A stretch of 37,444 bases of DNA from Thiomargarita sp. (GTDB lineage Bacteria > Pseudomonadota > Gammaproteobacteria > Beggiatoales > Beggiatoaceae): contig DYSU01000020.1 of NCBI GenBank assembly GCA_020726335.1, positions 1-37,444 on the forward strand. The letters run 5' to 3'. Positions 1 through 8,710 of this stretch are shown piece by piece. The notes beneath the pieces were generated by a model that was not told the origin of the DNA, did not search any database, and was given only the letters and a program-made list of their open reading frames with translations. Position 1 is the first letter of the stretch. Each line of letters starts with the position of its first letter. The position numbers and the translations under genes are program-made.

Positions 1-90
1 CCCCAAACCCAAATATTTGGCCAAAGGCACCATCACCACAGCAGCGGATAAATAAATGCAGGCGTTGATCAACAAGGTCTGTTCAGTCAT
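1..90 (-). CDS. Kef-type monovalent cation:proton antiporter (CPA2), N-terminal fragment
   Basis: Reading the reverse strand from an ATG at 90 gives 30 residues to the window edge, starting MTEQTLLINACIYLSAAVVM and ending PLAKYLGLG. A hydrophobic first helix running into PLAKxLGLG is typical of the first transmembrane segment of KefB/KefC-like CPA2 antiporters, which exchange K+ or Na+ for H+ across the inner membrane. Only this first helix is visible, so the subfamily (with or without a TrkA_N regulatory domain) cannot be judged. A well-spaced promoter candidate lies just upstream at 119-147. The gene is divergent from the lipoprotein gene at 226. Family call by recognition of a short motif; moderate confidence. 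Confidence 0.6.
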   Translation of the reverse strand, partial: MTEQTLLINACIYLSAAVVMVPLAKYLGLG

Positions 91-118
91 AAGCGTGACG
101 ATAGAAATGAAAAAAGTG

Positions 119-147
119 ATTATAGCCGATGTGGCGTGGATAACCAA
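119..147 (-). promoter_or_regulatory. candidate sigma70 promoter for the Kef-like gene
   Basis: On the reverse strand a perfect TATAAT (124 to 119) is preceded by a 17-base spacer and TTGGTT (147 to 142) as a -35 element. It sits about 30 bases upstream of the ATG at 90. Prediction from consensus only. Confidence 0.45.
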
Positions 148-162
148 AAAGACTGGGTGCAA

Positions 163-190
163 TTGACGCTCATGGCACCGAGGTGATAAC
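163..190 (+). promoter_or_regulatory. weak candidate promoter for the lipoprotein-mtnA pair
   Basis: TTGACG at 163-168 is followed after 16 bases by GATAAC at 185-190. This is a partial match to sigma70 elements, and the downstream lipoprotein ATG is at 226 behind a good AAAGGGA ribosome site. The -10 is poor, so confidence is low. Confidence 0.3.
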
Positions 191-225
191 GTATGCCTTG
201 TCTTTTATTTTAAAGGGAAAACCGT

Positions 226-699
226 ATGAAACATTATCCATTGATTTTAAGCGTTGTGTTGTTGTCCGCATGCAGTGGCCCAGCCGAAAAACCCGAGGTC
301 GCGCCAACCGTGGTCACGCCGCCCGTGGTCACAGAAACCACCGAAAGCTTAAGCCCCAGTTTATGCCAAACGGCTGAAAAAACCGTGTTCAATTGTTTGA
401 TTGGCAGTGAAAACAAAACCGTTTCAGTTTGCGCCGCCAGCGACGGCAGTTATCTGCAATACCGTTATGGCCTCGATAACAACAATATTGACATGGTTTT
501 TCCAAAAACTGAGCCAAACAGTCGCAAACAATTTCAATACGATGCCGCAGGTTTGAGCTTCAACAATGGCAGTATTCAATATCAAATCTACACCCAAGGC
601 CGCAGTGCAGGGGTGAAAACTTTTTGGGCCAAAGCCCCACAAAAAAATAAAGATTTGGCGTGTGTGGGTCAAATCACCAACAAATTGAATGAATTATAA
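226..699 (+). CDS. small hypothetical lipoprotein
   Basis: A 157-residue protein of unknown function. The N-terminus MKHYPLILSVVLLSACSGPA is a lipoprotein signal peptide with lipobox L-S-A-C, so Cys16 is the predicted lipidated residue. Pro, Val and Thr dominate residues 20-45, a likely flexible tether. The remainder (about 46-157) has several Cys and many polar residues and looks like a small periplasmic domain; I recognise no family. The start is supported by AAAGGGA eight bases upstream. Its last codons overlap the start of mtnA by 11 bases, which implies translational coupling, although a functional link with methionine salvage is not evident. Confidence 0.8.
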   Translation: MKHYPLILSVVLLSACSGPAEKPEVAPTVVTPPVVTETTESLSPSLCQTAEKTVFNCLIGSENKTVSVCAASDGSYLQYRYGLDNNNIDMVFPKTEPNSRKQFQYDAAGLSFNNGSIQYQIYTQGRSAGVKTFWAKAPQKNKDLACVGQITNKLNEL

Positions 700-1726
700 G
701 CCGATGTTTTCGCCGATTATTTGGCGCGCTGGCCAACTGCAATTGCTGGATCAACGCCAACTGCCGAAACAAGAAACATGGTTGGCCATTGACACGGTGC
801 AACAATGCAGTCAAGCCATCAGCGACATGGTGGTGCGGGGCGCGCCCGCCATCGGCATCACCGCCGCTTATGGCGTGGTGTTGGCCGCCCGCCAATGTTA
901 TGCCCAACACGCTGAACATTGGCGAGAAGCCATGCCTGCGCTGTTGCGTCAATTGGCACAAGCACGGCCAACGGCGGTCAATCTGTGTTGGGCGATTAAC
1001 ACCATGCAGACCCATTTTGCCGCTGTCATCGGCCATCCAGAGCCTGCGTTATTGGCACAGGCCCAGCGCATTCATCAAGACGACATCCATGCCAACCAAA
1101 CCATGGGGGCATTGGGCGCGCAATTATTGCCCCAACAAGCCAAGGTGTTGACCCATTGCAATGCGGGTGCGTTGGCTACGGGCGGCTACGGCACGGCGTT
1201 GGGCGTGATTCGTTCAGGTTTTGCCCAAGGTAAAATCAGCCAAATTTATGCGGACGAAACCCGTCCATGGTGGCAAGGTGCGCGCTTGACCGCATGGGAA
1301 TTGTTGCGAGACGGTTTGCCCGTGACTTTGCTGGCCGACAGCGCGGCGGCAATGTTGATGCAACAAGGCAAGCTGGATTGGGTGATTGTCGGTGCTGACC
1401 GCATTGCGGCCAACGGTGATGTGGCCAATAAAATCGGCACTTACGGCTTGGCGGTGTTGGCGCGTTATCACGGGGTGAAGTTTATGGTGGTCGCGCCCCG
1501 CTCGACGTTTGATTTAAGCTTGGCTTCGGGTGCGGCCATGCCATTGGAACAGCGCGATGGCCGTGAACTGTTGTGTTTTCAAAACCAAACCGTGGCCGCC
1601 CAAGGCGCAGACAGTTTTAATCCGGTGTTTGATCTCACGCCCGCCGCGTTGATTGATGCGATGGTCAGCGAACGCGGGGTGATTTTACAACCCGATGCGG
1701 CCAAAATCGCGGCCATCATCTCATAA
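689..1726 (+). CDS. mtnA: methylthioribose-1-phosphate isomerase
   Basis: MtnA converts 5-methylthioribose-1-phosphate to 5-methylthioribulose-1-phosphate in the cytosolic methionine salvage pathway, recycling the methylthioadenosine by-product of polyamine synthesis. The 345 residues match the usual family length. Visible motifs are VVRGAPAIG (about 47-55), the catalytic Cys157 in THCNAGALATGGYG, DETRPWWQGARLTAWEL, and catalytic Asp237 in GADRIAANGDVANKIGT. It is an eIF2B-alpha-like fold. No other mtn gene is nearby, but a spermidine-synthase-like gene lies 5 kb downstream, and polyamine aminopropyl transfer is what generates methylthioadenosine. The start overlaps the upstream lipoprotein gene; the stop lies 1 base from the convergent gene. 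Confidence 0.95.
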   Translation: MNYKPMFSPIIWRAGQLQLLDQRQLPKQETWLAIDTVQQCSQAISDMVVRGAPAIGITAAYGVVLAARQCYAQHAEHWREAMPALLRQLAQARPTAVNLCWAINTMQTHFAAVIGHPEPALLAQAQRIHQDDIHANQTMGALGAQLLPQQAKVLTHCNAGALATGGYGTALGVIRSGFAQGKISQIYADETRPWWQGARLTAWELLRDGLPVTLLADSAAAMLMQQGKLDWVIVGADRIAANGDVANKIGTYGLAVLARYHGVKFMVVAPRSTFDLSLASGAAMPLEQRDGRELLCFQNQTVAAQGADSFNPVFDLTPAALIDAMVSERGVILQPDAAKIAAIIS

Positions 1727-1727
1727 C

Positions 1728-2969
1728 CTATTGATTTTGTTCGTTCACTGTGATTTTATAGCTGACCACACCACGGCGATTGACTTTGCGTTTAGCCTGA
1801 TAAATTTTGCCTTGGGTGCTGATTTCGGCGGCCACAATAATGCGTTCCACTTGCCCCGTTTCATTTTCAATTTCATCCAATTGAACCGTGAATTCATCAC
1901 CGCGTTTTAAGTCGCGTGAAAATTTTAATTTTGGTTTAAATATTTGAATCAATTGTTGAATTTCATCACGGGTCAGGCCCGCACGCTGCCCATCAATCGA
2001 CAATGAACCGCGAATTTTACCTGTGATGGCCTTGTTTTTTTCAGCGGATGGACTGGCTGGACTTAAGGTTAATTTTCCTTTAAATTCACCATCGGCTTGT
2101 CGCTCGACCTGTAATTGCTTGCCTTCCGCCGTCTCGGTGGTCAATGACAACAGGTCACCCGTTTTTTTATCCGCTTGGACGTTGATTTTTTGGCCTATTT
2201 TTAACTGGATAAGTGAACGGAAAAATTTTTTGATGGCTAAAATTTTCAATAAATCTTGGTGATTTAAGCCGTGGGCTTTGAATAAACCCGCCAAATTTTG
2301 GCTTTTGCGCACCACCCAAGTGATTTCTTTGGTTTTGGGCTTTGCTATTTTTTCTGCTTCAGTCTCAGATTTTGCAACGGCTTTTGGCGCGCTGGTTTCT
2401 GCAACCGTGGTTTCAACAGGTTTGACTTCGGGTTTGGCGGGTTTTATCGCTGTTGTTTCAGGGGTTGGCGCGGGTTGTTGTGCAATGACAGGGGGTTCTG
2501 TCGGTTTTGGTTCAACCGCTTTGGCGGGTTCAGTTTTTGGCGTTGTTGCAGGCGGTTCGGTTGGCGGTGGCGTAACAGCTTGGCTTGCATTTTGTATAAA
2601 CACGACGGGCAAAGGTTCGTGAACAACGGGCGGCAATTCGGCGGGTTTCGGTAAAGTGGACGGCAACACCACCACCGTTTCTTGTTTTACCAACGCAGAA
2701 ACTTGGGGCTGGCCTTGTGGTTCAACCCATGCCACATCAGGCCAAAGAGGTTCAAATGTGGCCAACAAGCGGTTAAGCCCTTCGTTTTCATTTTGGTATA
2801 ACCAGACCACAAACAAGCCTGTGGCTAAAATGAACAGTGTGAGATAATAAAAACCGACGGGGGATTGATGCTGAGAAGAAACACTTTCGCCATGCACATA
2901 ATGACAGTAAATGGAGTTGTTTTTTTTGGCGGGATTTTTATGTCGTGCAACAGGGTATTGAGCCTTCAT
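1728..2969 (-). CDS. OapA/LysM-like and Csd3-type envelope protein lacking an M23 peptidase domain
   Basis: A 413-residue predicted inner-membrane-anchored protein. A cytoplasmic, Lys-rich N-terminus is followed by one membrane helix (about 39-58) and a long Pro/Thr/Glu/Lys linker (about 90-215) that could span peptidoglycan. Residues about 217-270 (starting ITWVVRKSQNLAGLF and ending with IKLxxGQKI-like LKIGQKINV) resemble the OapA/LysM-like domain that precedes MepM-type M23 endopeptidases. Residues 270-400 resemble the second, Csd3-like domain of those enzymes. The protein then ends where the HxxxD/HxH peptidase domain would begin, so it is probably a non-catalytic peptidoglycan-binding protein. 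A likely ribosome site (AGGA) lies about ten bases upstream. Function inferred from domain resemblance only. Confidence 0.65.
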   Translation of the reverse strand: MKAQYPVARHKNPAKKNNSIYCHYVHGESVSSQHQSPVGFYYLTLFILATGLFVVWLYQNENEGLNRLLATFEPLWPDVAWVEPQGQPQVSALVKQETVVVLPSTLPKPAELPPVVHEPLPVVFIQNASQAVTPPPTEPPATTPKTEPAKAVEPKPTEPPVIAQQPAPTPETTAIKPAKPEVKPVETTVAETSAPKAVAKSETEAEKIAKPKTKEITWVVRKSQNLAGLFKAHGLNHQDLLKILAIKKFFRSLIQLKIGQKINVQADKKTGDLLSLTTETAEGKQLQVERQADGEFKGKLTLSPASPSAEKNKAITGKIRGSLSIDGQRAGLTRDEIQQLIQIFKPKLKFSRDLKRGDEFTVQLDEIENETGQVERIIVAAEISTQGKIYQAKRKVNRRGVVSYKITVNEQNQ

Positions 2970-3076
2970 TTATAATAAATCCTACTGGGTTTTAACGCCG
3001 CTAGAGGCTAAAATAGCGGGTGTTGGTGGTTTAAAAACAGCATGTCAGTCTAACAAAATTGAGTATCAAATACAAT

Positions 3077-3874
3077 ATGGATGTTTTTCAAATAATTACT
3101 TTGGCTTTATTGCAAGGGTTTACCGAATTTTTGCCCATTTCAAGTTCAGCGCACCTCATTTTAGTGCCGATGCTCACGGGTTGGCAAGACCAAGGCTTGG
3201 CTTTTGATGTGGCCGTGCATGTTGGTAGCCTGTTGGCGGTGGTGGTTTATTTTCGCCAGACTTTGGCACAATTGATTACGGGTTGGTTGACCAGCCTCAA
3301 AACACGCCAACAAACGCCGCACAGTCATCTGGCGTGGGCGATTTTGTTTGGCACTGTTCCTGTCGGCTTGGCGGGTTTGCTGTTCAGCCACAGTGTTGAG
3401 ACCGCTTTGCGCTCTGTCTCTGTGATGGCCACGACCACCCTTGTGTTTGGTGTGTTGTTGTGGTGGGCTGATTGGAAAGGTGCAAAAACCCATGGCCTTG
3501 AAAAACTCAACTGGCAGGCGGTGTTGTTCATTGGTTTGGCGCAAGCTGTGGCGTTAATTCCCGGTGTCTCGCGCTCAGGCATCACCATCACCGCCGCTTT
3601 GGCCTTGGGTTTTAGCCGTGACAGCGCGGCACAGTATTCCTTTTTGTTGTCGATTCCTGTGATTATTTTGGCAGGTGGTTTACAAACGCTGGAACTGATA
3701 CAAAACCCCACGCCCGTGTTGTGGGACATGCTGGCGTTGGCGGTGCTGTTGTCGGCTCTCACTGCCTATACATGTATCTATTTGTTTTTACAGCTTATCA
3801 ACCGCATCGGCATGTTGCCCTTCATGTTGTATCGTTTGGTGTTAGGCGGCTTGTTGTTCGCTTGGGCAGGCTAA
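3077..3874 (+). CDS. uppP: undecaprenyl-diphosphatase (bacitracin resistance protein)
   Basis: UppP/BacA dephosphorylates undecaprenyl diphosphate on the periplasmic side of the inner membrane, recycling the lipid carrier for peptidoglycan and O-antigen synthesis. The signature regions are present: LLQGFTEFLPISSSAHL near residue 15-30 (Glu and Ser active-site motif) and PGVSRSGITITAAL in the middle. The protein is strongly hydrophobic with multiple helices. I use the ATG at 3077 (265 residues, starting MDVFQIITLALLQG), the normal family start; a TTG at 3059 would add six residues without homology. No strong ribosome site is seen. The next gene starts two bases after the stop. Confidence 0.95.
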   Translation: MDVFQIITLALLQGFTEFLPISSSAHLILVPMLTGWQDQGLAFDVAVHVGSLLAVVVYFRQTLAQLITGWLTSLKTRQQTPHSHLAWAILFGTVPVGLAGLLFSHSVETALRSVSVMATTTLVFGVLLWWADWKGAKTHGLEKLNWQAVLFIGLAQAVALIPGVSRSGITITAALALGFSRDSAAQYSFLLSIPVIILAGGLQTLELIQNPTPVLWDMLALAVLLSALTAYTCIYLFLQLINRIGMLPFMLYRLVLGGLLFAWAG

Positions 3875-3875
3875 T

Positions 3876-6308
3876 GTGCGTATTTTGTGGTTGACCGCAA
3901 TTTTAGGCTGGACACTGTGGCAAGCCCCTGTGTGGATTCCTGCCACATTGGAACAACACAGTGACAGCCAAGCCAATCGCCACCTTGAAAGCCAAGAATT
4001 GTCGATTAAACAACAACTTGCCAAAACCACTGCCAGCATTGTCTATGAATTACAAGCGCAACATTGGACTGATTTCCCGCTGTTGCCCAACGCTTTTTTG
4101 ATCAAAATCGTCAGCAATGCCAACATCAAAGCCGACACTTTGCTTGACGATGCCGCCAGTTTGCATTATGTGTTGCAATACCAAATCGTTGATGCCAAAG
4201 GAAAAATTTTATTGGCGCAGGATTATCACCAACGCAGTCGCTTGGATGTGGTGGCCGCCAACAGCTTGCGCCCGTTGTTTTATTTGGAGCAAACCGATTG
4301 GCCCACCCAAGGGCGTTTTTTATTGTTGAATTTACAACAGCTTACCGCCCAAGATTTATTGGGTGCGCGTTTGCGTCTGCGTTATCACAGTGATGACCCC
4401 AAGATGGTGAATGTCATCGCACGGGTATATTCACTGGAAAATGCTGAATTACAACGTTTAGGTTACTCATGGCAACGCTTGAGCGAAAAGCAACGCCAAG
4501 CCTTGGCCGAGAAAACCTTGTATCCGCCTGATTTATTGCATCCACAAGAAAAAAACCATTTATTGCGGCAACATTGGACCGTGTTGGGGCCTGCGGGTAT
4601 TTTCAACCAAGATTATTTCAGCCGCCATTTATACCAGCTCAGCAACGATGAATGGGACGACAACAACAACGAAGAAACCCAAGAAACGATGGCCGCATTG
4701 CCGCAGGGTTTATACATCGATGCACAACAGCATGTCACTTTACCCATCGCCACTGCCAGCAAACTTAACGCATCATTGACCCCGTTGAATGCAGAACAAA
4801 AACCTGTGTTATTTTTGCGCCATTATGATGTGGACAACGCGCACCACGAGCAACACAGTGAACAAGCGATTGTCGGCTTGTTTGATGAAGGCTTGCTGGA
4901 TTTGTCCAGCACCCAACCCGCGTGGTTGCGCATCATCGCGGTCAATGGCCAGCAAAACATCACCCCCGAATTATTGCAAAGCAAAGTGTATCTCATTGAG
5001 GCGGGTCAAACATTAAACTATAAAATTCAACACCCTGTCCAAGCACCGCAAAGCCTGCCATTGCGTTTGTTGGTGCGGCGGCTGTTGAACCGACAAGCCG
5101 ATAATCCGACGACTTGCCAACTGCATTATCAAGGGCAAAACTTGGATTTAGATGCCACGCTTTCGGCTTATGACCGCACCACGGGCGATATGACTGAAAG
5201 CCACCGTTTAAGCCAAGTCCAACGTTATTATCTTCAAGTGCCTGTTAATCAAACAAAAATACAGTTTTCCGCCGATTGTCCCGTGTTGCTCAGCGTTTAC
5301 AACCGTCCGCCGTCTCTGGCACAATGGTTTGTGCATGACAACGACAAGGTGTTGCTCAACCAAGACCTGTTGTGGTTTCGCTTATTGCCCGAAAACGCCG
5401 ACAACGCGCCCAGCCTGATGATTGCCGTACAAACCCCGCCGTTGACGGCTGAAGAAGCCGCGCCCGTGCAACAAGAATGGGAGAGTTTCACCCCACTCAA
5501 TCCGCCCCCTGCCCGCTATATTTTGACTGCACGCGAAGACAAGGGCCAAGCCGTGGATAAAAGCGCGTTAACCGTCTATTATCGCCAATTTAACGCCAAT
5601 CAAACGATCAATGTTCGCCTTGACGACATGCGGCCAACGGTGCAACCACGGTTGGTTTTTTATAAAAAAGACAAACAAAGCGTTGATTTACAAGTGGTTA
5701 TCGATGGAAAAAATGTATTAAAATCAACCATTTACAGCCGCCAAGGGGAAATTGAATTGCCTGAAATGCTCACGGGTGCGCACCAAATCCAATGCAAAAT
5801 ATCAGGCAAAGCCCAAGCAACCCCAGTGCAATTTTATTTAAACCAAACCCCGCCGCAAGCGGGGTCTATGTATTTGAAACGCTTGATTTATCCACTCAAC
5901 CCACAGGGTTTGCGTTTTAGCTACCACAAAAGCAAAACCCAAGCGGCGGTGCTGTCGGCGCGGGTGTATTGGCCTTTGGTGGGCAACAAACCTGCGGAAC
6001 TCAAAGTCAACATCATCGCCAACAATCCAAAAAACAACGCGCCATTGGCGCATTCATGGACATTCACCGAACGTTATCACCGTTTTATTCGCCCTAAACA
6101 ACCCGCCAGTTTGGTGTTAAATAACCAACATATTCAACTGGATGCAGGCCATTTTTTTGTGATTCCATTGCAAGAAGATTTGCCCGTAGGCAATTACACG
6201 CTTCACATCACCCCATTAAACGGTGCAAGCGGTTATTTGTCTTTGGGTCAGCAACGGCTTAAATCCAATCAATGGCGGTTGATTTTCCAAGAAAACGCCG
6301 CCGATTAA
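3876..6308 (+). CDS. large hypothetical exported protein
   Basis: An 810-residue protein I do not recognise. It starts with GTG one base after the uppP stop, giving MRILWLTAILGWTLWQAPVW, a hydrophobic segment (about 3-20) that could be a signal peptide or anchor. The rest is soluble, rich in Gln, Asn, Leu and His, with alternating hydrophobic patterns suggesting beta-rich periplasmic domains. There are few cysteines and no enzymatic motif that I can identify. Residues about 260-275 are strongly acidic and Asn-rich (DEWDDNNNEETQE). It is followed 25 bases later by a membrane-embedded spermidine-synthase-like gene, so the two are probably expressed together; the shared role is unknown. Confidence 0.75.
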   Translation: MRILWLTAILGWTLWQAPVWIPATLEQHSDSQANRHLESQELSIKQQLAKTTASIVYELQAQHWTDFPLLPNAFLIKIVSNANIKADTLLDDAASLHYVLQYQIVDAKGKILLAQDYHQRSRLDVVAANSLRPLFYLEQTDWPTQGRFLLLNLQQLTAQDLLGARLRLRYHSDDPKMVNVIARVYSLENAELQRLGYSWQRLSEKQRQALAEKTLYPPDLLHPQEKNHLLRQHWTVLGPAGIFNQDYFSRHLYQLSNDEWDDNNNEETQETMAALPQGLYIDAQQHVTLPIATASKLNASLTPLNAEQKPVLFLRHYDVDNAHHEQHSEQAIVGLFDEGLLDLSSTQPAWLRIIAVNGQQNITPELLQSKVYLIEAGQTLNYKIQHPVQAPQSLPLRLLVRRLLNRQADNPTTCQLHYQGQNLDLDATLSAYDRTTGDMTESHRLSQVQRYYLQVPVNQTKIQFSADCPVLLSVYNRPPSLAQWFVHDNDKVLLNQDLLWFRLLPENADNAPSLMIAVQTPPLTAEEAAPVQQEWESFTPLNPPPARYILTAREDKGQAVDKSALTVYYRQFNANQTINVRLDDMRPTVQPRLVFYKKDKQSVDLQVVIDGKNVLKSTIYSRQGEIELPEMLTGAHQIQCKISGKAQATPVQFYLNQTPPQAGSMYLKRLIYPLNPQGLRFSYHKSKTQAAVLSARVYWPLVGNKPAELKVNIIANNPKNNAPLAHSWTFTERYHRFIRPKQPASLVLNNQHIQLDAGHFFVIPLQEDLPVGNYTLHITPLNGASGYLSLGQQRLKSNQWRLIFQENAAD

Positions 6309-6333
6309 CAGCCAAAACCACAGGAAGCCCCTC

Positions 6334-7848
6334 ATGTCTGCACGCCATTTTTGGCTGTTGGTCGCCACATTAATCATTGCCATCAGCGGTTTGATTTATG
6401 AACTGTTGCTGGGTACCTTGTCCAGCTATCTGCTGGGTGATTCGGTGTATCAATTTTCCTTGGTCATCGGCTTGTTCATGAGCGCGATGGGCATAGGCGC
6501 GTATTTATCCCGTTTTTTTCAGCAAAAACTGGCACAAAGCTTTGTGTTCATTCAAATCACTTTGGCGGTCGTTGGCGGTTTTAGCGCGTTGGTGTTGTTC
6601 TATGCCTTTGTTTATTTAGACAATTATTCTGCGTTTTTGTTGTTGATTTGCGTGTTAATCGGCAGTTTAGTCGGTTTGGAAATCCCATTGATTACCCGTA
6701 TTTTACAACAATATCAAGAGCTTAAAAGCAATATTTCCAATGTATTGACCGCCGATTATATAGGCGCATTGTTGGCCGCGTTGTTGTTTCCCATGGTGTT
6801 GGTGCCACAACTGGGTTTGCTCAGCACAGGTTTGATTTTTGGCTTGCTCAATTTAGCGGTCGCTGGCTTGGCTTTTTACTTATTTTTCAAAGAAATAGAG
6901 AAGCCTTATGCTTTATTGGCGGTGTTGTTCAGCGTTGCCAGCGCGTTGTTGCTGGCTTTATACCAGAGCGAAAATTTAATCAGCCAATTTGAGCAACGGC
7001 TTTATGGCGGCGACATCATTTTTGCCAAAACCACACCCTATCAACGCATTGTCATCAGCCGCCAAGCCCAGCATGTGCGTTTATACCTCAACAACGGCTT
7101 GCAATTTGACAGCTTGGACGAATACCGCTATCACGAAGCGTTGGTACACCCTGCGATGTTGCAGGCCAAATACATTGAAAACGTGTTGGTTTTGGGTGGC
7201 GGCGATGGCATGGCGGTGCGCGAAATTCTCAAACACCCGCAAGTGCAACACATCACCGTGGTGGATTTAGACCCTGAAATAACGCGGTTATTTCAAAGCA
7301 ATGCGCTGTTGCGCTCACTCAATCAAGACAGTTTGAACCATCCCAAAGTGAACATCATCAATGCCGATGCGTGGACATTTCTGCGCCAAAGCACACAGAT
7401 TTTTGATGTCATCATCATTGATTTACCCGACCCGCACAACCCCAGTTTGAGCAAACTTTATTCACGCGCCTTTTATCAACACGCCATCGACCATTTGAGT
7501 TTTGCAGGCGCATTGGTCAGCCAAGCAACGTCCCCCTATTTTGCCCGCCAAGCGTTTTGGTGTATAGAGCAGACCTTGGCCGCTGTGCCAGACCTCATCA
7601 CCCACGCTTATCACAGCCATGTCCCCAGTTTTGGGGAATGGGGTTTTGTTCTCGCCAGTCGGCAGAAAATAGAGTGGTCAGCGCAGAAATTACCCGCCAA
7701 GTTGCGCTATCTCACCGCTGACAGCTCGCAAACCATGCAGCAATTTCCGCCTGATATGCAGAAAATACCTGTTAAAATCAATACGTTAATGAATCATGCC
7801 TTGCTGGATTATTACGAACAAGGCTGGCAAACGTGGTATGCACCGTAG
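6334..7848 (+). CDS. membrane-bound spermidine synthase-like protein
   Basis: A 504-residue fusion of about seven N-terminal membrane helices (residues 1-215) and a C-terminal aminopropyltransferase-like domain. In the latter I see TPYQRIVISR, LYLNNGLQFDSLDEYRYHEA, the S-adenosyl cofactor loop LGGGDGMAVREIL (GGGDG at 288-292), VVDLDPEIT, NADAWTFL and DVIIIDLPDPHNPS. In spermidine synthases these motifs bind decarboxylated SAM and polyamine. The substrate of membrane-fused versions is generally not established, so I do not assign speE. The start is backed by AGGAAG seven bases upstream. It sits directly after the 810-residue exported protein, suggesting a two-gene unit. Confidence 0.85.
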   Translation: MSARHFWLLVATLIIAISGLIYELLLGTLSSYLLGDSVYQFSLVIGLFMSAMGIGAYLSRFFQQKLAQSFVFIQITLAVVGGFSALVLFYAFVYLDNYSAFLLLICVLIGSLVGLEIPLITRILQQYQELKSNISNVLTADYIGALLAALLFPMVLVPQLGLLSTGLIFGLLNLAVAGLAFYLFFKEIEKPYALLAVLFSVASALLLALYQSENLISQFEQRLYGGDIIFAKTTPYQRIVISRQAQHVRLYLNNGLQFDSLDEYRYHEALVHPAMLQAKYIENVLVLGGGDGMAVREILKHPQVQHITVVDLDPEITRLFQSNALLRSLNQDSLNHPKVNIINADAWTFLRQSTQIFDVIIIDLPDPHNPSLSKLYSRAFYQHAIDHLSFAGALVSQATSPYFARQAFWCIEQTLAAVPDLITHAYHSHVPSFGEWGFVLASRQKIEWSAQKLPAKLRYLTADSSQTMQQFPPDMQKIPVKINTLMNHALLDYYEQGWQTWYAP

Positions 7849-7927
7849 TTTTTTAAGGGGTTTTTAAGATATAACACGTTGATTTTTATTTAGATAACTT
7901 CAAACGTCTCATTCTGGGTTATGACTG

Positions 7928-7936
7928 TGTTATACT
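7928..7936 (+). promoter_or_regulatory. extended -10 promoter candidate for the SPOR gene
   Basis: TGTTATACT is an extended -10 element (TG, one base, TATACT) 38 bases upstream of the ATG at 7974. No convincing -35 is present, which is acceptable for extended -10 promoters. The preceding region (7849-7927) is AT-rich and without a clear hairpin. Confidence 0.45.
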
Positions 7937-7973
7937 CATTGGCAACCCCCATTGATGAACTTTAAGGTTGGCT

Positions 7974-8561
7974 ATGGACATGATGATGCGTCCTTCGCGG
8001 CGAACATTACCTGCGGATTCGTATGACCCCAAACAACGTTTGGTCGGCGGTATCGTTTTGTTTTTGTTGATGATGTTGCTGTATTATTTGCTCAAAGCGG
8101 TGTTGGGAATTTCCACCACAGGGGCAGATTACGCATTGAGTGAGGCTTTGCCCGATGAACTGAATCGCCCACAATTGGGGCAGATGATTTTAAACACCGA
8201 ACATCCCACAACAACCGCTGACGACAAACAACAGCCATTGGCAAAAATCACCCAATTTGAGTTTCTGGGCTTAAATGGCCAACCTGTGGACAGCAAAACG
8301 GTGCAGGAAAACGCGCCGCTGGATGATTGGGATTTGTATCAAGGCCGTTGGTATGTGCAAGCGGCCAGTTTTAAAGAAAAAAATCGGGCAGATATTTTTG
8401 TCGAGCAATTGGCGGGTGTTCGCCTGAAAGGCAAAATCATTCAAAGCGGCAGTTATTATATCGTGCGTCTTGAGCCACAAAATAGCCGCGAAGAAGTCAA
8501 ACAACAATTGGACATCTTGCGCAGTAAACTGCGGGTTAAAGGGATTATAAAAGAACGTTAA
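7974..8561 (+). CDS. SPOR domain-containing membrane protein
   Basis: A 195-residue bitopic protein. A short cytoplasmic Arg/Lys-containing N-terminus precedes one membrane helix (about 22-42), a linker, and a C-terminal SPOR domain (about 124-195) beginning GRWYVQAASFKEKNRADIF and containing the typical SGSYYIVRL core. SPOR domains bind denuded glycan strands at division septa, so the protein likely acts in the periplasm in cell-wall remodelling or division. I choose ATG 7974 because TAAGG sits six bases upstream; a TTG at 7968 is in frame but badly spaced. The next gene encodes a C-terminal processing protease, also a periplasmic envelope factor. Confidence 0.88.
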   Translation: MDMMMRPSRRTLPADSYDPKQRLVGGIVLFLLMMLLYYLLKAVLGISTTGADYALSEALPDELNRPQLGQMILNTEHPTTTADDKQQPLAKITQFEFLGLNGQPVDSKTVQENAPLDDWDLYQGRWYVQAASFKEKNRADIFVEQLAGVRLKGKIIQSGSYYIVRLEPQNSREEVKQQLDILRSKLRVKGIIKER

Positions 8562-8643
8562 CAGCCGTCATCAAAGGAGACTGCCGTGATTCTTGACAAC
8601 TCAATACGATTGAAATCTTGGCATTCAAAAAACCACAGCAATT

Positions 8644-8652
8644 TGCTATAGT
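8644..8652 (+). promoter_or_regulatory. extended -10 promoter candidate for ctpA
   Basis: TGCTATAGT matches the extended -10 pattern (TG, one base, TATAGT), about 60 bases upstream of the ctpA ATG at 8711. No -35 with proper spacing is evident; a TTGACA at 8593-8598 is too far away to pair with it. Confidence 0.4.
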
Positions 8653-8710
8653 GTCCGTTTTTAAAGCCGCTATTGGTTTATGGCTTACCCGTGTGAATGG
8701 AACCCCTATC

